Below are positions 33,813 to 42,721 of a DNA stretch of 64,000 bases, piece by piece. Under the pieces are notes generated by a model that was given only the letters and a program-made list of their open reading frames with translations, was not told the origin of the DNA and made no database searches. The translations under genes were made by a program, and so were the position numbers. The stretch is from Variovorax sp. OV700 (lineage in GTDB: Bacteria; Pseudomonadota; Gammaproteobacteria; Burkholderiales; Burkholderiaceae_C), in contig NZ_FNDR01000010.1 in the NCBI RefSeq assembly GCF_900099805.1, forward strand, positions 178,115 to 242,114. Direction: 5' to 3'. The first letter of the stretch is position 1; every line of letters begins with the position of its first letter.

Positions 33813-33828
33813 AGACCAATAAAGGTCT
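33813..33828 (+). terminator. Intercistronic hairpin after the binding-protein gene
   Basis: AGACC (33813-33817), loop AATAAA, GGTCT (33824-33828), then TT. Such hairpins after receptor genes often stabilise the upstream message or lower expression of the permease genes. The stem is short, so confidence is modest. Confidence 0.35.
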
Positions 33829-33862
33829 TTCATCACGAGGGCATTACTTTTTGGAGAACTGT

Positions 33863-35383
33863 ATGGTCGAGCCGGTACTTGTCTGTAAGGACGTAAAGAA
33901 AACATTTGGAAGCATACGCGCCCTTAAGGCCGGAAATCTATCCCTCCAAAAAGGACAGGTGGTGGGACTCGTCGGTGAAAATGGCGCGGGCAAGAGTACG
34001 ATTTTGAAGATTCTTGCCGGCGTCCATAAACCCGACGAGCCGGGATGCATTCTTTTAAACGGAAAACTCTACGAGCCTAACACTGCGTTTGAAGCCCTTC
34101 ATCAAGGCGTTGTTACGGTCCACCAAGACATCAATCTGGTGGAAACCATGTCTGTAGCAGAGAATATTTTCTTGAACAACGAGCCCGTCGGGCCGTTGGG
34201 AACTCTGACTGCGAGGGAGATGAACCGCAAGGCGCAAAAATTAATCGATCAATACAAGATCGAAGTCAACGCCAGCATTCAAGTCGGCCGTCTTCCTAAT
34301 GACCTAAAGAAGATGATTCAGATCGTGAAAGCAATGACATGGAATCCAAGCATTCTCCTGCTGGATGAACCGACGTCGTCGCTGACAGCAATGGAGGTTG
34401 ATGTCGTTTTGAATCTGGTTGCGGGTCTTGCGCAGCACGGGGTAACGATCGTCTTCGTATCTCATTATTTGTCGGAGATTTTCAGGATCTGCGACCAGAT
34501 CAGTGTGATGCGCGATGGGCAAACAGTTGCCCTCTTCAACAAGGATGAGACCAATGTCGAAGAGGTCGTAACACAGATGCTCGGTCACGAGCTTGTCAAG
34601 ACAGCAGCCCGCAGTGCCAGGCATGTTGCCGAGAAGAAAGAAGTCTTGATGTCGGTGAAAGGTCTGCAAGTGCCTGGCCTGCTGAATGACATCAATTTCG
34701 ACCTCCACAAGGGGGAGATTCTGGGCTTCACCGGTCTCACCGGTTCCGGTCTGACGGAACTTGCGAAAACTCTCTTCGGTGTCAATAAATTCAAGCCGAG
34801 CAGCGGCTCAATCTCTATCGAGGGAAAGCAGCATACGTCTAGAAGTCCCGGGACGTCCCTGAAAGAAGGGATGGCACTTCTTACCAACGATCGTCTCAGG
34901 GAGGGCATTCTTCCGGAGTTCTCACTGACCGAAAACATCACATTGCCGATCCTAAAGGACTTCGGGAATGGTGTCGGGCTGCTGTCCAGATCCAAGCTCA
35001 ATGCGCTTGGCGAAAAATCTGTCAGGAAATTGCGAGTCTCGGCACCCAATGCGGGAGTTCCAATCAGGACCCTTAGCGGCGGAAATCAACAAAAGGTGTT
35101 AATTGCGAAATGGCTCGCGACAAAACCTAAAGTGTTCATGCTGGATGACCCGACCGTGGGCATTGATGTCGGATCGAAAGATGAAATTCGGAAGATCATT
35201 GAGCAGATCGCCGCAGAGGGGGTAGGAGTCGCCATTTTTACGACGGAGATCCAAGATATCGAGCAATTATGCGACAGAGCATTTGTGATGTTTCGAGGCT
35301 CGATCGTCGACGAATTCAAAGGCGAGAGACTTGAGCACAATAGAATTCTTCAATCCTCGGTGAGCGGGAAGGCAGTACCATGA
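33863..35383 (+). CDS. Sugar ABC transporter ATP-binding protein (RbsA type, two ATPase domains)
   Basis: A 506-residue double ATPase as in RbsA/MglA. Domain 1 has Walker A GENGAGKST at 38-46, a relaxed signature (PNDLKKMIQIVKAM) and LLLDEPTSSLT. Domain 2 has the normally degenerate phosphate loop GLTGSGLTEL, signature LSGGNQQKVLIAKWL and Walker B MLDDPTVGIDVGSK, where the catalytic Glu is replaced by Asp. GGAGA precedes the ATG at 33863. It overlaps the permease gene by 4 bases (ATGA). Confidence 0.9.
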   Translation: MVEPVLVCKDVKKTFGSIRALKAGNLSLQKGQVVGLVGENGAGKSTILKILAGVHKPDEPGCILLNGKLYEPNTAFEALHQGVVTVHQDINLVETMSVAENIFLNNEPVGPLGTLTAREMNRKAQKLIDQYKIEVNASIQVGRLPNDLKKMIQIVKAMTWNPSILLLDEPTSSLTAMEVDVVLNLVAGLAQHGVTIVFVSHYLSEIFRICDQISVMRDGQTVALFNKDETNVEEVVTQMLGHELVKTAARSARHVAEKKEVLMSVKGLQVPGLLNDINFDLHKGEILGFTGLTGSGLTELAKTLFGVNKFKPSSGSISIEGKQHTSRSPGTSLKEGMALLTNDRLREGILPEFSLTENITLPILKDFGNGVGLLSRSKLNALGEKSVRKLRVSAPNAGVPIRTLSGGNQQKVLIAKWLATKPKVFMLDDPTVGIDVGSKDEIRKIIEQIAAEGVGVAIFTTEIQDIEQLCDRAFVMFRGSIVDEFKGERLEHNRILQSSVSGKAVP

Positions 35384-36375
35384 ATACCAGCGCAGTCAAT
35401 ACAGTTAATTCCTTGCATACGGCGTCGAATTTGCAAGAGAGGCTTCGGTCTTCTTATGGTTTTATCCAGTCGCTTGCAGTTTTGTTTATTCTCGTTGCCG
35501 TGATGTCTTTCATTTCGCCGCGCTTTGCAACGGTCGTAAATTTTCAGAATCTCATGGCTCAAATGGCCCCGGCGATGATCGTCGCGGCCGGCATGGCAAT
35601 CTGCATGATCAACGGAGAATTTGACATCAGCGTCGGCGCGGTAGTCGCACTCACTGCATCGATCGCGGGCACTTTGATGCCACAAATCGGCATCTTTCTG
35701 ACGGTGATCCTTGCTCTTCTGATCGGACCGGTATTCGGGCTGTTTGCGGGATTCGTTGTCACTCGATTCGGCATCCCTTCCTTTATCACCACCTTGGGAA
35801 CGATGATGATTGCGCGCAGCCTTGCCTTTGTGGTGACAGAGGGCCAAGTGGTGTCCGGGGTGCCCGATGCCTTCCGAGTGATCGGTTTGGCTCGCCCGCT
35901 AGGTGTTCCGTTGCCATTCATTATTGCGATTCTTACCATCTTGGCCGGTTATGTGCTGCTGAACCATACGGCGTTTGGCAAGAAGGTTTATGCGATCGGC
36001 TCCAACCGAAATGTTGCGGTCCTTTCGGGCATCAATGTCAACAGGGTCAAGATTTTCTGTTTGATGATTTGCGGCTTGACCGCTTCTTTCGCCAGCCTCG
36101 TCCTGCTTGCACGGATTGGTTCTATTCAAGCCGACACGGCGCGAGGTCTCGAGTTCGAGGTTATTGCGGCGGTGGTCATCGGAGGCGTCAGCCTTGCCGG
36201 CGGTCAGGGAAATATCCTGCGTGTGATCATCGGGGTGATCGTCATCGCCTTGACGCGCAATTTCTTGAACCTGGCCAGGATTGACATTTTCTGGCAAGAG
36301 TTTGCAACCGGTGCGATCATTCTTGCAGCCGTTTTGCTCGATGCGCTCCAAAAGCGAATCGCGAGTTCTCGCTAA
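35380..36375 (+). CDS. Sugar ABC transporter permease (RbsC type)
   Basis: A 331-residue inner-membrane permease with about 8-10 helices. INGEFDISVGAVVALTASIAGTLM and GSNRNVAVLSGINVNRVKIFCLMICGLTASFASLVLLARIGSIQADTARGLEFEVIAAVVIGG carry the family motifs. It completes a three-gene importer (receptor, ATPase, permease); a second permease, as in some xylose systems, is absent. The ETF genes start 88 bases downstream and may be co-transcribed. Confidence 0.9.
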   Translation: MNTSAVNTVNSLHTASNLQERLRSSYGFIQSLAVLFILVAVMSFISPRFATVVNFQNLMAQMAPAMIVAAGMAICMINGEFDISVGAVVALTASIAGTLMPQIGIFLTVILALLIGPVFGLFAGFVVTRFGIPSFITTLGTMMIARSLAFVVTEGQVVSGVPDAFRVIGLARPLGVPLPFIIAILTILAGYVLLNHTAFGKKVYAIGSNRNVAVLSGINVNRVKIFCLMICGLTASFASLVLLARIGSIQADTARGLEFEVIAAVVIGGVSLAGGQGNILRVIIGVIVIALTRNFLNLARIDIFWQEFATGAIILAAVLLDALQKRIASSR

Positions 36376-36463
36376 TTCGCCGAGCGAATGCCCTGCAAAC
36401 CCGGGAGTTTCCGCTAAATAGAAAAAGCCCGGCAGGTGGGAATGGATCATTAGGTGCTGAAAA

Positions 36464-37222
36464 ATGAAGATACTTGTTCCCGTGAAGCGGGTGGCCGACT
36501 TCAACGTGAAGATCCGCGTCAAACAAGACGGCTCTGGCGTAGACCTGGCCAACGTGAAGATGTCGATGAATCCCTTCGATGAGATTGCGGTGGAAGAAGC
36601 AGTCCGACTGAAGGAAAGCGGGTGGGCCACGGAGATCGTGGTTGTCTCCATTGGCGTGAAGAAGGCACAGGACACGCTGCGAACGGCGCTCGCTATGGGA
36701 GCGGACCGTGCAATTCTGATCGAGGCTGCTTCGGATGTGCATACCGACATTGAGCCGCTGGCCGTCGCCAAGCTTCTCGCATGCGTGGTTCGGGAGGAAC
36801 AGCCCGGCCTTGTGTTGGCCGGTAAGCAGGCAATCGATAACGACATGAACGCCACCGGTCAAATGCTTGCAGCTCTGCTCGGTTGGGCGCAAGCAACCTT
36901 TGCGTCAAAAATTTCGATCGAAGGGAGCAGCGCCAAAGTTACCCGTGAGGTGGACGGAGGCCTGCAGATCGTCAACGTCAATCTCCCCGCCATCATCACG
37001 GCCGATCTTCGGCTGAATGAGCCGCGTTATGCCTCGCTGTCGAACGTAATGAAAGCCAAATCGAAGGATCTGGCGATCAGGACGCCAGCCGACTATGGTG
37101 TTGACGTGACGCCCCGATTGGCGGTCGTGGGGACGGCCGAGCCGAAAGGCCGCAAACCGGGCCTCAAGGTGGCATCCGTCGACGAACTGATCATGAAGTT
37201 GAAATCAGAAGGCGCGCTCTGA
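36464..37222 (+). CDS. etfB: Electron transfer flavoprotein subunit beta
   Basis: A 252-residue EtfB. The N-terminus KILVPVKRVADFNVKIRV, NPFDEIAVEEAVRLKE and the signature VNLPAIITADLRLNEPRYASL with the AMP-binding region are present. It forms a heterodimer with EtfA and accepts electrons from flavin dehydrogenases for transfer to ETF:ubiquinone oxidoreductase. No acyl-CoA dehydrogenase, dimethylglycine-type dehydrogenase or ETF-QO gene adjoins it, so the donor is unclear. EtfA starts 1 base after its stop. Confidence 0.93.
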   Translation: MKILVPVKRVADFNVKIRVKQDGSGVDLANVKMSMNPFDEIAVEEAVRLKESGWATEIVVVSIGVKKAQDTLRTALAMGADRAILIEAASDVHTDIEPLAVAKLLACVVREEQPGLVLAGKQAIDNDMNATGQMLAALLGWAQATFASKISIEGSSAKVTREVDGGLQIVNVNLPAIITADLRLNEPRYASLSNVMKAKSKDLAIRTPADYGVDVTPRLAVVGTAEPKGRKPGLKVASVDELIMKLKSEGAL

Positions 37223-37223
37223 G

Positions 37224-38153
37224 ATGACCGTTCTTGTTATTGCTGACGTCAATCGCGGTTTTCTGGCGATCGACTCCCTCGCCAAGACAATTACCGCGGT
37301 CAAGGGGTTGGGCGAGGTACATATTCTGGTTGCAGGCGATGACTGCGAGGCTGCCGCGGCCGAAGCATCGGGACTCACAGGTGTTGCCAATGTGCTGATC
37401 GCGGCCAATCGTGCATATGCCCACGGCATGGCGGAAGCGACTGCGGCGCTGGTCGTCTCACTGTCTAGTGGGTATTCGCACATCTGCGGCGCATCGACGG
37501 CCTTCTGCAAGAGCGTGCTGCCGCGGGTGGCTGCGCTCCTGGACGTCATGGTGATTTCCGATGTGATCAGTGTCATTGATGGCTCGACTTTCGAACGCCC
37601 CATCTATGCGGGGAATGCCATTCAGACCGTTGTTGCCGCTGGCAATGCGCCAAAGGTCTTTACGGTACGCACCGCCGGATTCGCTCCAGTTCAAGCAGGC
37701 GGCGCGGCTTCGCTCCAAGCGGTATCTGGTGCCACCGGTGACGAGCTCTCTGTTTGGGTAGAAGACAAGGTGGCCACTTCGGATCGTCCAGAACTCACCT
37801 CGGCCAATATCGTTGTGTCTGGTGGGCGTGGCCTTGGGTCTGAAGCCAACTTTGCGCTTGTCGAAGGACTGGCTGACAAGATGGGTGCGGCGGTAGGAGC
37901 TTCGCGCGCTGCAGTGGACAGTGGCTTTGCTCCGAACGACTTACAGGTGGGCCAAACCGGCAAGATTGTCGCTCCACAACTCTACATTGCTGTCGGTATC
38001 TCCGGTGCCATCCAGCATCTGGCAGGAATGAGGGACTCTAAGGTGATTGTTGCCATCAACAGTGATCCGGATGCCCCGATCTTCCAGGTCGCCGACTATG
38101 GGCTGGTGGCCAACCTGTTTGAGGCGATACCGGAGTTTGAGTCCAAACTCTGA
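37224..38153 (+). CDS. etfA: Electron transfer flavoprotein subunit alpha
   Basis: A 309-residue EtfA. The C-terminal FAD domain has VSGGRGLGSEANF, GQTGKIVAPQLYIAVGISGAIQHLAGM and NSDPDAPIFQVADYGLVANLFE, the family signature. The N-terminal domain is normal in length. It is the FAD-bearing partner of EtfB. The copy is probably an extra, pathway-specific ETF rather than the housekeeping pair, judged from the surrounding catabolic genes. Confidence 0.93.
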   Translation: MTVLVIADVNRGFLAIDSLAKTITAVKGLGEVHILVAGDDCEAAAAEASGLTGVANVLIAANRAYAHGMAEATAALVVSLSSGYSHICGASTAFCKSVLPRVAALLDVMVISDVISVIDGSTFERPIYAGNAIQTVVAAGNAPKVFTVRTAGFAPVQAGGAASLQAVSGATGDELSVWVEDKVATSDRPELTSANIVVSGGRGLGSEANFALVEGLADKMGAAVGASRAAVDSGFAPNDLQVGQTGKIVAPQLYIAVGISGAIQHLAGMRDSKVIVAINSDPDAPIFQVADYGLVANLFEAIPEFESKL

Positions 38154-38247
38154 TCCGCGCGCGCAGGGTACGACGCCACCTCGGTCCCTACGGCTTCGAC
38201 GCCTGGCCCCTAGCCGATCGCCAATTCAACACAAAGAGCCAAGACCT

Positions 38248-39228
38248 ATGGGCAGAGCCGTCCGCATCGACCGCAATGGCGGTCCCGAGGAACTGAAGAT
38301 CGTCGAGGTCGAAGTCGGCGATCCGGGGCCCGGCGAAATACGCATTCGCCACCATGCGGTGGGCCTCAACTTCCTGGACACCTATCAGCGCAGTGGCCTC
38401 TACCCGTTCCCTATGCCGCTGCAGCTCGGCATGGAAGCGTCCGGAGTCGTCGAGGCGGTGGGCGAGGGCGTCTCTCACCTCAAGGCCGGCGACCGCGCGG
38501 CGTATGCGAGCCAGCCGCCCGGCGCGTACTGCGAAGCGCGCGTGATGCCGGCCAAGCTCGTTTGCAAGCTGCCGGACGCGATCTCGTTCGAGACCGCCGC
38601 TGCGATGATGCTTAAGGGCCTCACAGCGCAGTACCTGCTGAAGAAGACATTACCCGCCGGAGGCCTGCAGCCCGGCGACTTTGTCCTGTTCCATGCTGCT
38701 GCGGGTGGCGTGGGTCTGATCGCATGCCAATGGGCCAAGGCCATGGGTCTCCAGCTCATCGGCACCGCTGGCAGCGATGCCAAGTGCCAGACAGCCCTTG
38801 CGTATGGCGCCGCGCATGCCATCAACTACGGCAATGAGAACTTCGCCGAGCGCGTGAAGGAAATCACCGGTGGAAAGGGCGTGAAGGTGGCCTATGACTC
38901 CGTCGGCAAAGACACCTTCGAAGGCTCGCTGGCCTGCCTGCAGCCCTTCGGCCTGCTCGCCGTCTTCGGAAACGGCTCGGGTCCGGTGCCGGCCTTCAAC
39001 CTCGGAATGTTGGCAAAAGGCTCGTACTACGTGACCCGGCCGACCTTGTTCTCGCATGTCTCTAGCCGTGAGAACGTGCAAGCCATGGCCGATGATTTGT
39101 TTGAAGTGGTGCAGAGCGGCGCAGTCAAAATCCCGATCGGCCAGCGCTATGCCTTGACCGACGTGCAGCAGGCGCACCGCGACCTGGAGGCCCGCAAAAC
39201 CACGGGGTGCACCATCCTGACCCTGTAG
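38248..39228 (+). CDS. Quinone oxidoreductase (QOR-type MDR, zinc-free)
   Basis: A 326-residue medium-chain reductase of the quinone oxidoreductase type: VGLNFLDTYQRSGLYPFPMPLQLGMEASG near residues 34-62, then the NADPH loop AAAGGVGL near 152-159 and CLQPFGLLAVFGNGSGPVPAFN. It lacks the Cys/His zinc ligands of alcohol dehydrogenases. The ATG at 38248 follows the etfA stop by 94 bases. It converges with the citrate lyase alpha gene. It may reduce a quinone or an enone intermediate. Confidence 0.88.
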   Translation: MGRAVRIDRNGGPEELKIVEVEVGDPGPGEIRIRHHAVGLNFLDTYQRSGLYPFPMPLQLGMEASGVVEAVGEGVSHLKAGDRAAYASQPPGAYCEARVMPAKLVCKLPDAISFETAAAMMLKGLTAQYLLKKTLPAGGLQPGDFVLFHAAAGGVGLIACQWAKAMGLQLIGTAGSDAKCQTALAYGAAHAINYGNENFAERVKEITGGKGVKVAYDSVGKDTFEGSLACLQPFGLLAVFGNGSGPVPAFNLGMLAKGSYYVTRPTLFSHVSSRENVQAMADDLFEVVQSGAVKIPIGQRYALTDVQQAHRDLEARKTTGCTILTL

Positions 39229-39277
39229 AAATGCCGTGGCACCGGCACAGTCCGTGTAGTCGTCTCGATGAAGCGAC

Positions 39278-40819
39278 TTACGCCACCATCCGCAAGACGT
39301 CTATCACAGTGCCGTCGCGATACTCAACGACACCAACGATTCGCCCGTCTGCAGGTGCAGACGGCACCACCGGCGCCAAGCGGGCGGCCTCAGCGCACAA
39401 GGTATCGATCGACTTCAGCATGAGCCCCGCCCTGCGGAGGCGATGTTCGAGCTCACCGCGCCGTGGATTGACGGCGATACCGAATTCGGTCACAACGACG
39501 TCAACAGTCTCTCCGGGTGTCGTAATACATCGCACCTTTTGGACCACCTTGGGACCGCCCCGAGCGGCCAGGCGCGTCGTTACGATTGCCAGTTTTGAGC
39601 CTGCTGCCGTGTCCGCATGGCCTCCTGAGCCACCCAATATGCGACCTGAGCTCCCGGTCGTCACGTTCACGTTGAAGTCTCGGTCGATCTCTGCAGCCCC
39701 GAGGATCATTGCATCCAGTCGATTGGCAACGGCGCCTCGATTGTTGGGGTTCGCATACATCGACGCCGACATCGCCAGGTGCCGACTATCGTCCCGGTAC
39801 GACTGAACGGCCTTCAGGTCAAAGCACTGCACGTCGAAAAGGTTTCGGAACAGGCCTTGTTCCAGCATGTCCACCAGATAACCAGTTACTCCGCCCGCAG
39901 CGAAGCTTCCTCGCACACCACGCCGTCCCATAGACATTCCCACCTCAACGGCGACAGCCAGGGAGACCCCGCCTGCCCCTGTTTGGAACGAGAAGTCGTC
40001 CACCAGGTAGCCCGACGCTTCGATGACTGATGAGGCTTGCCTCGCGATCTCCAGGCCGATCAGGTCCGTAGTCGGACGCGTCGTACCCGAAAGAATTCCA
40101 TTGGGGTCGCCAATGGAGTCCACGTCGACCACAAAGTCGACGAACTCCTGGGTTATGTCAATCGAACCGCACGGGTATGCAACGAGTTGATCGGTCACCG
40201 CAACCACGCAGCTTGCGTATTGCGCGTCGACGACCGCATAGCCCAGTGGGCCACATGCCGCCCTTCCTTGGGTTCCACTGAGATTGCCGTAGTCATCGGC
40301 TGCCGGTGCGGCGATGAATGCCACATCGATGTGCAACTCGCCAGACTCGATGGCGCGGGCGCGTCCCCCATGGGTTTGCATGACGATTGGCGCGCGAAGA
40401 AGCCCGCTCGAGATTGCATCGGCCACCGGTCCGGTCATGTAGGCCGTGTAGATGCGCGAGACGGTGCCTTGTTGAATGTGGTCCACCAGTGGCGCATGGA
40501 CCGCGAACAGCGAACTTGCAGCCACGGTGAGATCACGCAGTCCCATGGCCGCGGCCTCGGCCATCACCATGTTGAGGACCGCGTCGCCGTTTCGAAGGTG
40601 ATGATGGAACGAGATCGTATCCCCGCTCTTCAGCCCGGCCGCTCGAATCGCTTCGCGCAAGTTTGGCAAGACCTTCGACGCTCCGCCTCCTTCGGCTCTT
40701 CGAAACCGAACAGCAGTGCGCGAGACGTCAATACGCTCCACGTACGCACCGGAGAACGGGCGTGCGGCACCATAGCCTTCTATGTGGACGAGACCCTCCG
40801 ATTGCGAACTATGGTTCAT
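39278..40819 (-). CDS. Citrate lyase alpha subunit-like CoA/ACP transferase (CitF-like)
   Basis: A 513-residue CitF-family protein. In citrate lyase this chain transfers the CitD acyl carrier thioester to citrate. Family stretches are GDTISFHHHLRNGDAVLNMVM near 76, QTHGGRARAIESGELHIDVAFIAAPAADDYGNLSG, SFQTGAGGVSLAVA, FFDV-like FRNLFDVQCFDLKAVQS and GSGGHADTAAGSKLAI. I use ATG 40819. No CitD, CitC, CitG or CitX gene is present and no adjacent beta chain, so it may act as a stand-alone CoA-transferase on a citrate-like acid. It is divergent from the aldehyde dehydrogenase. Confidence 0.85.
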   Translation of the reverse strand: MNHSSQSEGLVHIEGYGAARPFSGAYVERIDVSRTAVRFRRAEGGGASKVLPNLREAIRAAGLKSGDTISFHHHLRNGDAVLNMVMAEAAAMGLRDLTVAASSLFAVHAPLVDHIQQGTVSRIYTAYMTGPVADAISSGLLRAPIVMQTHGGRARAIESGELHIDVAFIAAPAADDYGNLSGTQGRAACGPLGYAVVDAQYASCVVAVTDQLVAYPCGSIDITQEFVDFVVDVDSIGDPNGILSGTTRPTTDLIGLEIARQASSVIEASGYLVDDFSFQTGAGGVSLAVAVEVGMSMGRRGVRGSFAAGGVTGYLVDMLEQGLFRNLFDVQCFDLKAVQSYRDDSRHLAMSASMYANPNNRGAVANRLDAMILGAAEIDRDFNVNVTTGSSGRILGGSGGHADTAAGSKLAIVTTRLAARGGPKVVQKVRCITTPGETVDVVVTEFGIAVNPRRGELEHRLRRAGLMLKSIDTLCAEAARLAPVVPSAPADGRIVGVVEYRDGTVIDVLRMVA

Positions 40820-40950
40820 GGGGCGCCTTTGCTCCTTTGCTTTCACCATCCTGCCTCATGGCGGGAAGTGCAGGTAGTCGAAGTTCGTCAAGGCTCCCTT
40901 GTTTGAACTGAGGATGGGCCAACTGCCCGGGGCCCTGGGTATTCCCTGAC

Positions 40951-41016
40951 TTCGATGATCTGAAAGCCGATGTTGTCGAGAAACTGATATTCGGCCGCAC
41001 GATCGATCCCTAGCAT
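40951..41016 (+). promoter_or_regulatory. Promoter/operator-like module upstream of the aldehyde dehydrogenase (copy 1)
   Basis: This 66-base stretch matches 51102-51167 at 49 of 66 positions without gaps, including the 16-base identical block AGAAACTGATATTCGG. It ends in TAGCAT, a plausible -10 with no good -35, as expected for an activated promoter. It lies 74 bases before the aldehyde dehydrogenase GTG and inside the citF divergent region. Confidence 0.6.
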
Positions 41017-41090
41017 TCATGGCTTTGCACGTTCCCTCCGGTAAGCCTTCTCGACACCGCGGTGAACTCGAAACTTTCAAAGGAAGCCAA

Positions 41091-42482
41091 GTGAATCAAG
41101 TGGTCCTACAAACCGACATCGCGCTGTCAACCAATCCCGCGAACGGCGAGGTGTTCGCAAAATACCCCTATGAGTCGCCGGCGAGCCTTGAACGCTCATT
41201 GGCCACAGCGACTCAGGGCTACAAAACGTGGTCGAGCATGGCCGTTTCAGCGCGATTGCGGGTACTGAAGCGCATGGCGGAAATCTTGCGCCGCGATGTT
41301 GAACCCCTGGGCATGATGGCAACGAAAGAAATGGGCAAACCCATCGTGCAGGCGCGCGCAGAAGTGGAAAAGTGCGCGATCCTGTGTGACTGGTATGCGG
41401 AGAATGGCGCTGACCTTCTCGCCGACAAGCCCACCAGTGTCGGTGAACAGGCCTACGTGTCGTTCTTACCGCTTGGCCCCGTGCTTGCAATCATGCCGTG
41501 GAACTTTCCGTACTGGCAGATCCTTCGGGGGGCCGTACCGATCTTGCTGGGAGGCAACGCCTACGTGCTCAAACACGCGCCGAATGTGATGGGCTGCGCT
41601 TATCTCACAGAAGCTGCCTGGCTCGAGGCGGGGCTTCCGAAGGGCGCGTTCTCCGTCGTCAATATCACCAACGATTTGGTCTCTAAGGCGATCGTAGACA
41701 ATCGCATCGCCGCCGTTGCCGTGACGGGCAGCGTACGTGCTGGCTCCGCCATTGCTTCGCAGGCCGGAGCGGCGCTGAAGAAGACCGTGCTCGAGCTTGG
41801 CGGGTCAGATCCCTTTATCGTGCTCGCCGATGCGGATCTCGAAGAGGCTGTCAAAGCGGCCGTAGTGGGCCGCTTCCAGAATAGCGGTCAGATTTGCATC
41901 GCAGCCAAACGAATCATCCTCGATGCTCCGATCGCTGAGGAGTTCACCGAGCGTTTTGTCCAAGCCGTGGCGGCGCTTCGCGTCGGTGATCCGCAGAGCG
42001 AAGATACGTACATTGGCCCCATGGCTCGTCACGATCTGCGTGACGAACTGGATACCCAGGTGCAACGAAGCGTCGAAGCAGGTGCGCGGGTTCTTCTCGG
42101 CGCATCGAAGATTCCCGGCGACGGAAACTTCTATGCCCCCACCGTGCTCGGAAACGTCAAACCCGGCATGACAACGTTCGACCAGGAGACGTTTGGTCCG
42201 GCTGCATCACTGATCGTTGCGAACGGAGTCGATGAGGCGATCGACCTCGCCAACAATAGCGAGTTTGGTCTCAGCGGCGCCATCTGGACACGGAACAAGG
42301 GCCTCGCCAAAGACCTGGCACGGCGCGTCGAGACTGGCGGACTTTTCGTCAACGGCTTCTCGGCGTCCGACCCGCGAGTTCCGATTGGCGGCGTGAAGAA
42401 GAGCGGGTACGGCCGAGAGCTTTCGCACTTTGGCGTTCAGGAGTTCATGAACGCGCAGACCGTCTGGTTCGATCGGAAGTGA
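41091..42482 (+). CDS. NAD(P)-dependent aldehyde dehydrogenase (succinate-semialdehyde dehydrogenase-like)
   Basis: A 463-residue ALDH with the catalytic Cys269 (NSGQICIAAKR) and general base Glu235 (LELGGSDPF), PWNFPYWQILRGAVP for substrate/cofactor contact, and TFGPAA. It resembles the YneI/Sad-type semialdehyde dehydrogenases. The GTG at 41091 has AGGAAG in place; the ATG at 41019 lies at or before the inferred transcription start, so it is rejected. A hairpin follows the stop. Confidence 0.88.
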   Translation: MNQVVLQTDIALSTNPANGEVFAKYPYESPASLERSLATATQGYKTWSSMAVSARLRVLKRMAEILRRDVEPLGMMATKEMGKPIVQARAEVEKCAILCDWYAENGADLLADKPTSVGEQAYVSFLPLGPVLAIMPWNFPYWQILRGAVPILLGGNAYVLKHAPNVMGCAYLTEAAWLEAGLPKGAFSVVNITNDLVSKAIVDNRIAAVAVTGSVRAGSAIASQAGAALKKTVLELGGSDPFIVLADADLEEAVKAAVVGRFQNSGQICIAAKRIILDAPIAEEFTERFVQAVAALRVGDPQSEDTYIGPMARHDLRDELDTQVQRSVEAGARVLLGASKIPGDGNFYAPTVLGNVKPGMTTFDQETFGPAASLIVANGVDEAIDLANNSEFGLSGAIWTRNKGLAKDLARRVETGGLFVNGFSASDPRVPIGGVKKSGYGRELSHFGVQEFMNAQTVWFDRK

Positions 42483-42488
42483 GACAGG

Positions 42489-42511
42489 TCCCTCCACCTA
42501 CGCTGGAGGGA
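42489..42511 (+). terminator. Candidate terminator hairpin after the aldehyde dehydrogenase
   Basis: TCCCTCCA (42489-42496), 7-base loop, TGGAGGGA (42504-42511): a perfect 8-base stem 6 bases after the stop codon. No T-run follows, so it is a weak intrinsic terminator or an mRNA-end stabiliser. Confidence 0.5.
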
Positions 42512-42721
42512 GCCCGGAAAAGGAAAACACGTCGTTGAAAGCCGCCTGTCCGCGGCTTTACCGCAATGAAGCAGGGGAAGCGACGACCGGCCTGATCGCG
42601 ATGGGTGATAACCTCGACCACATTCCGCCCTTGGCCGCGGACCGTCCCCAACGGTCACTGTGCAAATTGACGCCCCTAGCCGCCGTGCAATGTGCAGCAA
42701 TGCTCCTTGAGCACTAGCCGA

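Noticed and set aside
41019..41090. Earlier ATG start for the aldehyde dehydrogenase
   Set aside because: No Shine-Dalgarno, at or before the inferred start site; the GTG at 41091 has AGGAAG in place.
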